Shown here piece after piece: positions 51,707 to 63,517 of a DNA stretch of 64,000 nucleotides. The DNA lies in the NCBI GenBank assembly GCA_024336345.1, contig JANFOG010000001.1, positions 1,550,001 through 1,614,000 of the forward strand, read 5' to 3'. Under the pieces are notes generated by a model. The model had not been told where the DNA came from. It did not search any database and saw only the letters and a program-made list of their open reading frames with translations. The DNA is from Mariannaea sp. PMI_226 (Eukaryota; Ascomycota; Sordariomycetes; Hypocreales; Nectriaceae). Numbering within the stretch: position 1 is the stretch's first letter; each line of letters opens with the position of its first letter. Position numbers and translations under genes: made by a program.

Positions 51707-54700
51707 GGTGGCATACATGCAGCTTACTCAAGTTCGAGCGGAGGTTACCAATTATCCTGCACAATCAAGGGACAGTTCTCTACTGAGCACAGATCCCCAT
51801 CTGTGCAAATCAACTTACACACTTCTGTGATACTGGAGTAAAATTGTACGATGTACGAGATGATTTAAGAATGGAGGGGTGAGAATGGAGTACAGTCCTC
51901 TAGGTGCGGGACCGTGAGACACAAGCTTATTACTGTAGGCGTTAGTTTTCGCACCCCTTCCTGGAAACCGTCAAATTATTCTTGATCTCATGGTCTTTCT
52001 GTCTTTAGTTATTATTTTTAGTGTCCGAGGCGTATCACAATCATGGTAACCCATCTCAGTACTGTGCATGCTGCAAGTCATGGGCCGGGCACTTTTTCAT
52101 TCGATCCCAATCTCCCTCCCCCTACTGCCACAGAGAACCAAGAATCCCTTTGAGCCACATTCCCTTGGCTTGCAATTCAATCAATTTGATCAATCAAGCA
52201 ATCAATCGAATCACATCCATTTCTCGACAAAAGACGTAGATTGCCTCTTCCACGTTACATCGCCCCAGCGGCTACCCGGCCTAGGACCCCCTCGCAAAGA
52301 CCACTCAAAGCAATTGTTTTAAAATTACTTCTTCAGATTCCTACCCAAAAGGTCCCCGCTCCGTGTTGCAGGGCCTCTCTTTTCTGGCCGAAGTCATGCT
52401 CATGCACTCGAGTCCCTCCTATGGCTGACCACTCGGCCTCACAGTACTTCGTCCGCAACTAGGTACCACATCGAGATGTGGCCGCGGTGGTGGTGATGTT
52501 TTTTTGTCCTTTGGGGGGATCTTTTTCACCGCAAGCGATGCTCTCCAAATTTCAGATTTGAGACTATCGACCGCTCAGTTCAGACACCAATGTCTCAATT
52601 CCCTGGCTAGTGATCAATATCTCAGTTACATCATTGCGTCTTTCTTCAGACTGTCATCGTTGTGGTACACGCACAAACTTCGAGATACGACACCTTGTGC
52701 AGCCATATCCATGTCGGTTTCTGCAATCACTACAGATTAATTGATTACTGACCTGGGCTGCAGATGTACAACTTGCACGGAGCCCGATGGCCTTCCTACA
52801 GTAGGTGCTGACCCGGCGAACAGATGATGACACTCACACATCGCAGAACCAGGATCGGTGTCATCAATCGCAGCATGGACCCGCTTCCCATTTAATTACC
52901 ATGTCCTCCGTACACCAAGTTTTCTATCTTCTGACACGATGTAATCTGATCCCGCCGTCTGCCTTGCTCGCCCCCTTTCACAATGCCTTCTGGCAGATCA
53001 ACCTCTTTCCGACGTGTGTCCATCGAAAAATTATCACGTAGGTGCCAGATTGAGATGCAGTGCTGTACCGTAATAAGATCAAGGTCTTTTCTGTAGCAGA
53101 TGCATGCATCAAGGTGGATGCAGGAGGGGGGAGATCGTGGAGTGACGCACATATTTCTACGCTTATTGGTGTCGATCTTATCATGCAATAATAAGTGAGC
53201 TGCGTCCTCATTATGTCCTGTTTCCATGCCAGGCCCTGCATTGTTTCAGCCACTTTCGTTTGCCTCATTTGCCGGCTGTCCGCCAATACAAGCGCCCTCT
53301 GTCTCTGCTGGCGCTTACCTGACGTATGCTCTGACGAATCTGATACCGAGAACGTGCGTAGTCTACTTTGAAGTCTGTATCAGAACATGAATTGCACGTA
53401 TTTGCACGAATTGATTTGCCCTTGTGGGCGACCACTGATGATGCATACCCATGGCTTTCGGCTCTCAAGATACATATCTCACCTCCCTACACACATTGAA
53501 TCAGTCGTCGTGCCTTGATACAGTTTTTTACGCTCATAACTAGCAATATAACTTCGTGAAGCAGATAGTAATCCAACTTGGGGGAGGTAGTGGCTTCTTC
53601 GTCTCCTTCTGTCGCTATCAGTGCGACCCATGTGGTCATGTCCCTCTAGTCCCAAGAGCCGTATCTTATCAGCCTCAATTAGTAACATTATATAACTCTC
53701 TTCATCAGAACCATCTAGACGCAACATGGGAACGGCAGCAACTTAAGATGTAGTCCAATGTAATACCAGTTTGCCATCACTCCGCCTAGGGGGGGTAGAT
53801 GGAAGCAGTAGGTTATTTGTGTTGAGACGTCGCGTGCTCTCAAATCCGACCACCAGACACAGCATAAATTTACCATAAATGAGCATAAGAATAAATGACA
53901 TCATCGTCGCCATTGGAAGCAGGGTGGAAGCCCAGTAGAAGGGAGTGGCATTCCAGTGACAGTACCGGAGCCTTTTATGTTGTTTCACTGTCTCGATCAA
54001 AATCTGGGGGTCCCTTCGTTGTAGGAGTCGAGAGCTCAGGTGATTAGGTTTAGGTGTCCCATCCACGGACTGGAATTCGATGATGCGTAATTCGTACAGA
54101 TTATTTGATATGAGATACTAAGGCAGCTACCGAAACAATATCAAACTCCCAAACACCTTCAGTTATTACTGCATTCCTCTTGTGAGACAGTGGGGTGGGT
54201 GATGTTTGAACCTCGGTGTCCGCCGAAATTCTCCGTGTCTCTAGTTCAATGAGCAATAGATTATTGAACCGCGGTCATGATAAGAGATTTAAGATCAATA
54301 ATTGAGGCCCAGTGTCTCGAAGACCATCTTCAGCATCTCGTGCGCAATGTCGCTTCGGCTCAGCTCCATTCATTGCAGAGCTTCGAAACCTTTGATTGGA
54401 TGTTTAGACTTTCTAGGACAGCCAAGATGATGATAGTTACGAGTACGTCACTGATACAAATCGTGAGGCTGAAGAAAAGGGAGAGGCTTCAACATCAGCG
54501 GCCCAGGCTGGTATTCGTCAACGTAGAATATAGGCCAAACATGTGCACACCACACACTGTTCACACACTCTCTCTAAATGCGCTGACACACCTATATCGC
54601 AGTCTCGTTTCAATGTATACGGACTCGGATAATTAGCAAGATGTATGAGCCTACATTCGTGAACTTGTTTATTCTTTCAGCATTCGGTAAACCTATTTAT

Positions 54701-55360
54701 GACCAGCCAATGCCGATGTTCATTGCAGGTCACCATCCAGGTCATCCTCGAGAGAGCTCTAGTTACATACTCAACACTACCTGAAGTGACTCGTATGATA
54801 TTTCCCCATGGTATATACTCTTATCCCAAAATTACTCATATTAAACAGTATATTCATATTGGGCATGGTCTCAACTTTCATAGCAAAATGTGGTATGGTA
54901 GCAAGGTTATATCCACATCGTCGACTGTCAGTTCTACACCTTTGCTAACCCAGATGTCATTTGTACCTCATTTTCGGAATTTTAGCAATATCTATACAGA
55001 TAGATTTGTAGTTGTATCGTATTGTCGAGATCTTCAATCTCAGGGGCGTGCAACATGATTCACTCTGTCAGTTGTCTTGGGTCTAATTTGGTCGGTAGAT
55101 ATATGCGAGGTGATAGAAAGAGGACTATCCAGCTCATTCATTGGGATTAACTCATGGTGACAAGAAAAACCATACATACTTGAGGTATTTCAGTCAACCA
55201 AATGGCAATTTGTACCAGCGTTCTCTGTTGTGTCAGTGTAGCCAGGCAGAAGGAGCTTCCACTGAGGGGATATCACGGGTATTATTGTGTCAAGAGGTTG
55301 ATATGACCTTGGACAACTTAATATCATGCCTCTGGCTAGCATAACCCAAAAACCTATAGC

Positions 55361-55963
55361 TTATTTATTCTGGTAGCAAGGGTATTGTTGAGTGTTGGTG
55401 TGCGAGGGAACACTTTGTGAGGTCGTGTGAATCCTGGAGGTAGCCAGACCTGGTTTCTCGGAATTCTGTGTGATTCGATTTCGTGGTCTCATGGTCACAT
55501 ATGCAGCCATCATTTGGATCTTTGTTGGTACCTTGGAGTGAGTAATTACAACATCCCGCGGCGCGGGTGGAAGCGAGATACTTGGCTCTCCTCTCGATAT
55601 GTTCTTGCTGAGGGCGCTCCGTTGGCACCGGGACTCGAATTGGCTGTTATTGTATTTACTTTCGCTTCTTTGATGTCCAGCATTACCTGCCTGGTGTACT
55701 AGCCACAACTTGCAGTCGCAAGAAGATTCTTTACCTTGTTCCTTTTCTGGTTTGTTCATACACTCCGGATTGACACCGCGCAATGCAACACGCCTAGTGG
55801 CCGGCTGTATGTGTAAATTCGAGTAGGTGGGCGTACCGAGGTGTCGTTTTAGGTAGAATGTCGCTGCTTGTTCGGTTGAGCCCCTACACAAGAGCAGTTC
55901 AATGGTGTGCCCATCAAGCCCAAAATATACAGAGCTAGATTGCTTGACGCGCGAGCTTGACAT
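55361..55963 (-). CDS. Orphan-type ORF, 200 aa, unknown
   Basis: Open frame from ATG 55963 to a stop at 55361, extending 20 codons further upstream with no other ATG. It starts MSSSRVKQSSSVYFGLDG. No known domain, signal peptide or membrane helix; rich in Ser, Arg, Thr and Gln in its second half, with scattered Cys. With three stops in 64 codons, a 220-codon open run is unlikely but not impossible by chance in a region this long. Possibly a lineage-specific gene, possibly spurious. Confidence 0.25.
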   Translation of the reverse strand: MSSSRVKQSSSVYFGLDGHTIELLLCRGSTEQAATFYLKRHLGTPTYSNLHIQPATRRVALRGVNPECMNKPEKEQGKESSCDCKLWLVHQAGNAGHQRSESKYNNSQFESRCQRSALSKNISRGEPSISLPPAPRDVVITHSKVPTKIQMMAAYVTMRPRNRITQNSEKPGLATSRIHTTSQSVPSHTNTQQYPCYQNK

Positions 55964-58018
55964 ATCGAAACCCAGAAGACCTAAACATAATGCTGTCGAT
56001 CGTCCCTTTCTTTGCCCCCCCACACATTCGTACTTTCTCCGGGATTTGTCAAGAGTATTATTATTTGTAGGTGTAACTTGTTTGGATATTGCTGACCACT
56101 TGACACTCCCTGCTGAGGGTCTAGGGTAAGCACATAGCAGTCACGTTTTAAAAGTCAAGCCACAACAACAAGGATTATCGTGTCGTGTGAGCTCATGTGT
56201 TGCATGAACTAATGTCAGCTCTGCAGGGTGGTGGTTGAAAATAGACCATGGTGAATGTTGAGTACTGTTGGTACCACCCGGTATCGTATGGATCTCAAGA
56301 GTTCACAGATCAATGAATCTCAAATTGCCCTCGACCCTTAGATATCGGGATGACATCAAGCTCCACCAAATATTGCGTATTCTGTTAACTAAATGTGGTT
56401 CATGATACACGCACAGAAAGAATCATCACGCCTACCTATTGAAAAGAAGGGGATTTTTTTTTTTTCAAGAAGACGCCACACGCCGCACCAATCTCATCGT
56501 GAACCCAACTATGAATACATGTTTGCATTTGCCATCGTCTCAGTCGCCGCCCGCAACGAAACAAGGCCCTCGGTCGCTTCTGGCGCTTATAAGCCAATTG
56601 ACGGTCCACCATCCCCTCTGACGTAGTCATATCCACCCGACAATCAAGTGCCCTACCAGGGCCTGTCGTTTCGGGAGCGGCGATAGGCCGGTGACGGGAA
56701 GCAATGGCGACATGAGGCCCGCTACGGGGTTGGTCGAGTTCGTGGCCCCCCCCGGCCCCTCTCAACCCTTCCGCTAAAAAGAGCTGCTGGTGGTAGAGTG
56801 AGGTGGAGAGGTGGAGAGGAGAAGGAGTCTAGCAAGCCTGGGCTCGTTTTGTTCATTGCAGCTCCTTGCTGGTTTTGTTGGTACATAATAGAAAAGGCTG
56901 TAGTTCAGTGGGCATTTGATGGGGCATTGAGCCATGGAGGTGGCAAACAGTACATGAGAGTAACATACAACCTCTGGCAAGACTGACTTGTGATAGTAGC
57001 ATGTGAATTTGGGGATGTACACCAGAAGTACATCAAACCAGTTTTGCCTTTGCTTGAAGATGGATAGATGCTGTCACTGTTATTACCTCCAACGCATCAA
57101 GGAGTCTCGAACGCGAAGAATGAATGCCGTTGCGTTTACCCGCATCAATCCCCAGCTAGGCTGACGAGGACATATATACCCGAACGATTGGCTATACACA
57201 TAGCAAGGAGATGGTACGTTTCTGACGTTCTCACATAATCACACCGAGTCACAGGCAGGCAGGACTTAAGGCGGGATTTCAGGCAGAGAGACGGCTTTCA
57301 ATGACAGAAATCCATCTATGGGGTTGCCTTACGAGGTGCAGGAGTTTTGACTGCTTGGGGTTTCCACATATCTGTTGTATCACCATTTGTCGTATTCAGA
57401 TAATTACAATCAGTTTATGTCAGACAACCCCCCCTTCTTTCCACATTGGTCTATTTTCTTGCTGCACATCATACGCTGGAGCCAACCCCTAGGACTTTCG
57501 CTGTCAGCACCACAAGGGACAAGCATCCAGCTATCAAGTGACACAGCCTGACGAACCGAAAACAACAAAAAAAAAAGACATACAGAACAATCGTTCGTTT
57601 TACAAAGTAGACGGTGCGTGCGTGCCATCATGCCCGGACGATAGGACGTGCATATACGTATGTGCAAGCTTGATCGAAGCCTTATTACCCGAGACAGGCG
57701 CACATGCTGCGAAGTACAACGTACCCAGTGGAACAAACCGGCGATCTGGAGATATGGACACGGGCATGGACGTACTGCATACATGAGGGTGAAAATTTTG
57801 GCATCCCCTTCTCCCCCTTCCCCTGAGAGGATTTGTGGCTGCTTTCCCTCCTCTGCAGTTGAATAGATAGAATTATTAGCTGCGATTGGAGTCCCCGAGC
57901 CACCAATCACCCCATAATTGGGCTGTGAAGGGCGGTACAGCCAGCTCAAGCCCCTAATTATAAGGTAATCCGACGCGGATGTTGTATACAGGTAGCTTAT
58001 CCTCCAACAGCAACATAG

Positions 58019-58165
58019 ATGGACGACTTGTCATTATCATCTGTTTGTTTTCCTCCATCTCTCAAAATTGATATCTCTCTACCCCCTGACCCCAGCAGCG
58101 TCCTCGTCAGCTCTCCTCCAACTACATCTCTTTCCCATCTTCGGCTACTCAATCTACTTTACTGA
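58019..58165 (+). other. Upstream ORF (48 codons) in the sugar-porter leader
   Basis: ATG at 58019, stop TGA at 58163-58165. It encodes a Ser/Pro/Leu-rich peptide starting MDDLSLSS. If the porter transcript begins upstream of this, it is a uORF that could limit translation; the transcript start is unknown. A four-codon ATG ORF at about 59192 is the only later ATG before the porter's long open frame. Confidence 0.3.
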
Positions 58166-59295
58166 AACAAGCCAATCCTCTTTTTCCAGATTCTCAATCG
58201 CGCCGCCTGTCAGTCAGCCCACGCCTTGGCTCCTCTCTCATCAATTCTAGTCGTCTGACGCCCTTCCCGCTCCGCTCCGCTCCTCCACGGCATCACTTGA
58301 GAGCTCTACCGGCCCCACGATCTTGTCTCATTCCGCCCGTGGTCGCCTGCGTTCCTAGGGTCTACGCACAGCGCCGCTGTCACCTGTACCAGGCCGCGTT
58401 CAAGCCCGTCTTAGATCTCCGAAAAGAGGACCCTGACTTCGGTTTCCCCAGAAGAAGCAAAAGCAGAAGCGACAAGATCCCAACCAGACCGCACCGGACC
58501 AGGCCAAATCTAGAACCCCCAACTAGCAAAGCACGCTTGTGTTTCTCGTCGCCTTCTCCAATTGGGTTGTGTTGCGTTGCGTTAGATTTTCATCCTCTTG
58601 CTCCCGCATCCCGCTTGCTTCCCGCACGCACGGCGCTACCTTAAAAAGCCAGAAGCCAGAAGCCAGCAGCCCCAGCCCCAGGGGTCGATCGATTACAGCA
58701 AGGTCAAGTACCAATCTGTACTCCGTTCAGTACCAACCTTTTACCTACTGTCAGAGTACTCATACTCCGGGCTTCGCGCGCCTTTGCTTTGGGAGGTAGT
58801 AGATAGGTATCTCCATCAGGCTGGGTCTCTGGGTCTCTGGGTCTGGATCGGCGTGCGTGCCTGAGATTTGCCAACTTGTCTTGTACTGTACTGTTATCAC
58901 TACACAGTACTGCACAGAACCTCACTGTACGTCTCCCGCCCTGGTGACGCGCCCGGGCTGAGGTTCAACCATCAAAATTCTAGTCTGTCTCATCAACTGA
59001 CTAAGGAGCAAGCATCTGCTGTTGGCAGGCAGACATACAGAGAGACAGACAGACCAGACAGAGGCCAAGGCCACACCCCCAATCTGGGATCGTCCCCTCG
59101 TCCCTCGTCCCCAGTCCCCCGGCCTGCGACTTGTCACAAGACACGAGACCCCCATCCTTTTTGTGCACCGTCCATTGACATCAAGGTGCTGATGACCTCG
59201 CTTTAACTACCCGCCGTCACCTTTAACCGTTGCCTTCCCTCCTTTTTTTTTTTTCTCTTTCTTTCTTAAAGCAGACGGGCGCTGCTGCTTAACAG

Positions 59296-61720
59296 CCCCA
59301 TATCTCCAAAATTTCTTCCCAAAAGCCTTCTCGTCTCCCTTCAAACATTCCCCTGCGGACATTACCTCCTCGGTCACGGTCTGACTATAACTCTGACTCG
59401 TACGGTTACGACTCTGCATCGACGTCATTGCTTCGGGATCGCGACCACGATCACCACGGCTCTGACCCTCGTGCCCACCACCGTCGCCATCCCTCCGACT
59501 CCGGGTCTGAGTCGTCGTGGACCGACACAGGTGACATAGGCGACCAACTAGACGACAACGATCCTGTCCGCCTCCAGATCTCCCACGACATCGAGGAGGA
59601 GTTGCTCGCTGGCGTTCAGCGCCGACACAACCCCAACAAAAAAAGGGTGCGCATCCAAGACGACCCTCGTCGCCGTCGTCAATCACACTCGCGATCCCCC
59701 ATCACCATCGATAAAGAGGCTATCGAGATACCCCACGTCTCTCCCCGACGACCCTCGCGTGGTGAACGCTGCATCGGAGCCATCATGGCGGGCCACACGG
59801 GATCCATCCATGGCCTCACGGGCAAGGCCCTGCTGTAAGTTCTTGGCTTCTGCCTGCCTTTTGACTCGTGCCGCATTGCTAATTTCCCATCTGTTCAGAT
59901 ACTTTACCAGTATCTTTGTATCATTAGGTGTTTTCCTTTTCGGTTATGACCAGGGCGTCATGTCCGGCATCATCACGTATGTTCCTCTGCTCCCTTTCAA
60001 AATATCGACATTTCGTTTGACAACATCATGATTGCTAACTGGTGGTTTCAGTGGCCCTTATTTTATCGATTACTTCGGTCATCCATCCAAGGCCTACGTC
60101 GGAACCATGGTCGCTATTCTCGAGATCGGTGCATTTATCTCGTCTCTAGTTGTCGGCCGTGTTGGAGACATCATCGGACGCCGGAAAACTATCTTCTATG
60201 GCTCCTGCATTTTTTTCGTGGGCGGCGCGATCCAGACTCTCGCAACATCAATGCCCATGATGATGCTCGGCCGTATCATTGCCGGTGTCGGTGTCGGTAT
60301 GCTTTCCACCATCGTCCCAGTTTATCAGTCCGAGATCTCCCCACCTCACAACCGCGGCAAGCTTGCCTGTATTGAGTTTTCTGGAAATATCATCGGCTAT
60401 GCCAGTTCTGTTTGGGTTGACTATGGCTGCGGATTTATTGAGAGCAACATGTCTTGGCGTATTCCATTGTTTATGCAATGTATCATGGGCGCCCTCTTGG
60501 GCTTGGGCAGCCTAATTATCGTCGAATCTCCTCGGTTAGTCGTATACCCCTTCAGTCTACACAATACCTGTTTACTAACATGCTCAGATGGCTGCTTGAC
60601 AACGATCATGACGAGGAGGGTATGGTTGTCATTGCCAATCTATACGGCGGTGGGGATATCCACAATGCTAAGGCCAGGGATGAATATCGCGAGATCAAGA
60701 TGAATGTGCTTCTGCAGCGCCAGGAGGGTGAGCGAACATATGCCGACATGTTCCGTAGATACAAGACTCGCGTCTTCATCGCCATGTCTGCCCAGGCTCT
60801 GGCTCAGCTCAACGGCATCAACGTCATTTCATACTATGCTCCGTACGTCTTCGAATCTGCAGGCTGGGTTGGCCATGATGCTGTTCTCATGGCTGGTCTG
60901 AACGGCATCACATACTTGATCTCTACGATCCCGCCGTGGTACTTGGTGGATCGCTGGGGTCGACGAGTCATCTTGCTGTCAGGTGCTGTGGCAATGGCAA
61001 TTTCGCTCTCATGCATATCGTATTTCCTTTATCTGGATATTCCATGGACTCCTCGACTGGTTGTTCTGTTCGTCATGATCTACAACGCCGCATTTGGTTA
61101 CTCATGGGGACCAATCCCTTGGTTGTACCCTCCCGAGATTCTTCCCCTCAGTATTCGATCCAAGGGTGCTAGTCTCTCTACTGCTACTAACTGGGCTGCA
61201 AACTGGCTGGTGGGTGAGATGACTCCTATTCTCCAGGAGTGGATCAAGTGGCGCATGTATCTTGTTCACGCCTTCTTCTGTGTGGCCAGTTTTGTGATTG
61301 GTAAGTTGGTGTCCTCTGCTCGTTTTCAAGCCTTATCTAACAACGTCATTAGTCTACTTTATCTATCCCGAAACCTGTGGCATCCGTCTGGAGGACATGG
61401 ATTCCATTTTCGGAGATGCTAGCACCGTCATGGGTACCCCCTCGATCCACGGCGAGACGGGCTCGTTAATTAGAGGAGACTCTCCAGTGGGATCCTCCCG
61501 AGGACTCCTGGGCCCTTCATCTGCAATTCCCGGCCTTTCGCTCGACCCTCCAGTCATTGACGACGACAATAAGTCCGGACTCCAAGATGGCGGCGACGAC
61601 CGCAGTGTCCGTGGATGGCTTTCAAGAGTTGTTGGCCGCAACCGCTCTGATAGTGGTAGCAGCGGACAGGGTCGTTACGCACCACTAGGCCAGCAAGAAG
61701 ATGGCCGTAACGATGATTGA
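59296..61720 (+). CDS. MFS sugar porter with long N- and C-terminal tails (5' end uncertain)
   Basis: Twelve-helix sugar/H+ symporter family member at the plasma membrane. Coding segments up to 59834, then 59899-59976, 60052-60534, 60588-61300 and 61353-61720 keep frame. The core starts at ATG 59785 (MAGHTGSIHG; 563 residues). The same frame is open upstream to 59296 with Ser/Arg/Asp-rich, clearly coding-like sequence, giving 726 codons from 59296 but no ATG, so an upstream exon is likely. Signatures: LFGYDQGVMSG, GRVGDIIGRRKT, VPVYQSEISPPHNRG, VESPRWLL (split by an intron), ALAQLNGINVISYYAP, VDRWGRR and PETCG in place of PETKG. The C-terminal tail is about 110 residues. Substrate probably a hexose, but that is family-level inference. 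Extended tails recall sensor-type porters. Confidence 0.9.
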
Positions 61721-62396
61721 TGCGGTTCTGTTTGAGTTTGTGTCGAATAGAGAAGTTTTGCATATAGACGGCGCATAGTGGAAGGTGTTACCGCTATTGG
61801 ATCGACGAAAATGCCACGAGGGTCATTCGTTCACTGACGTTTGATGAATACGGGTGTCTACTAGTGAACAGAGGGGGAGAGAGGGAGAGACACGCACACA
61901 CTTTGGTGGCGCGAATGGACAAGATATGAGGCACAGGGCAAGATATTGGGCGTCATGAATTATTAGGAGATAGCATATAGACTGTCTTTTGACCTCGGCA
62001 GAACCGGGCAGCAAGCGTTGGTTGGTGTATACATACCAACAAAAGCGATGATATTGGCCAGATACGGGACAGAATTGCCCAAGACATATTAGAGAGCCCT
62101 TTTGTAATGTCATTTTGGGCATAGGGTTCAACGTACTTGGATAAAAATAGATCTGATTGATCGTATGACAGGGAATCTCTTGCTTTGTAGACATTTTGGT
62201 GAATGGACAATATTACTTTACTCCTTGACTCAAATTCATATCATCGGCATTATACAGAGCACAATGGTGTGGAACTTGGTAAGATGACTACTGTAGAGAC
62301 CAAGAACCAGGAATGGCCCGTGCGTATCTCAAACCTCGACATCCATTTCATGGAAGCCCTCAGCAACCCCCTCAGTATACTTTACTATAAGTAATC
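61721..62396. other. Intergenic
   Basis: About 680 bp after the porter stop; 3' UTR and the promoter of the small gene. No coding frame is convincing. Confidence 0.55.
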
Positions 62397-62699
62397 ATGG
62401 CAACCAACCTGGAAGTTGTACATGCTTACAGACATCTTTTCCGAAGCATATCAAAGGCGGTGCAATACGCATACTGGCCGCGACGAACTGCGATCAAGCA
62501 GCTCCGCATCGCCTTCCGAGAACCCGGCGCTGTGTTTGATGGGGAGGGCATCAAGCGAACCGTATGGTTCCTCGAATGCGCAGCCAGAGAGAGAGGCATT
62601 GAGCATAAAATTCTGAAGAACCTGATAAAAGTGCGGCAGTGGAGGGACTCTCCTGACAAAGGGTTCAAAAAGCTCCTTCATGAGGGCCAAGTGGAGTGA
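62397..62699 (+). CDS. Small LYR/DUF1763-like protein, probably mitochondrial
   Basis: Single exon, 100 residues, starting MATNLEVVHAYRHLFRSISK. The AYRHLFR near the N terminus followed by basic helices (RRTAIKQLRIAFREPG) resembles the LYR-motif fold used by small mitochondrial matrix proteins that bind acyl carrier protein and assist respiratory-complex, ribosome or Fe-S assembly. In place of the canonical Leu-Tyr-Arg it has Leu-Phe-Arg. I also recall a fungal family of unknown function (DUF1763) of this look. Strongly basic overall. Faces the frataxin gene convergently, with 818 bp between stops. Family assignment is tentative; the gene itself looks real. Confidence 0.65.
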   Translation: MATNLEVVHAYRHLFRSISKAVQYAYWPRRTAIKQLRIAFREPGAVFDGEGIKRTVWFLECAARERGIEHKILKNLIKVRQWRDSPDKGFKKLLHEGQVE

Positions 62700-63517
62700 G
62701 TTGGGATCCCTATCTGTGTGAGATATGCTGTCGCGAAAAGAAAAAAAATTGAAAAAAATTGAAGAACCACATCAAATCCAACTAACGGAGAAAGAAATTC
62801 CGTTGAATATAAATCATGATAAAAGATTAGACTGACTGACCCATTTTCTATAGTGACCCCCTTGCGTTCGAGAAGAAGACCAAGTATTGGCATTATGATA
62901 TGACAGTTGCAATGCTCAACAAGACGATGGGGCTGTGCCTCCGATGAGCATGCTTTACGACCTTACGGAAGATGAGATGAAGCGGAGATTGTTTTCATTT
63001 TGACTCAAAAATTGGGGTCTGGAATAGTTCTTGGATCTGTCCAAATGACATCTTGGTTGTTTACTGTCCCAAAAACCCGGAAACATGGACGGGACTGTCT
63101 TCAGGAATCAGATCATGTATAGAGTGCTCTGCTGATGTTGTCAATAGACGAAGCATCACAAGTCGATTGCGATATTATGATGGATGGGTTTGTGTAACTA
63201 TATGTATCAATTGTTTGGCTGAACGAGGAAAACGCTGCACGGGTGCCAACTTAGAGAGGGGGATGGAATTACAGGCGTTTTGAAATAGGGAGGTTTTATT
63301 AGTTTCCCTCTCTTTAACAATCTTTCGTTTGTACATCCATAATACAAAGTTTCCTCTCTGTCATTGATTTCGTTTTTACAGACCAAGTCACTAGATGAAA
63401 TAGCGCCTTAATATCCGACTTGAAGTAGCAGAAACACCTCAAGACCCGCTAATCGTACATGATAATATATCCATCACTTTCTTTTGCCAATCGCTCTTAT
63501 GGTTTTCAGCGAGTGGC
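62700..63517. other. Convergent 3' intergenic
   Basis: About 820 bp between the small gene and frataxin. A/T-leaning, no gene seen. Confidence 0.6.

Larger units (their letters stand above)
49583..59295. other. Long gene-poor region and transporter leader (9.7 kb)
   Basis: No recognised gene. 50400-50770 is locally GC-rich; 52700-55300 is more A/T-rich with no multi-exon coding pattern. One orphan-type ORF (55361-55963, minus) and simple repeats are listed separately. From about 58040 to 59295 the plus strand is pyrimidine-rich and probably is the promoter and leader of the sugar porter, with an upstream ORF at 58019. Confidence 0.5.
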
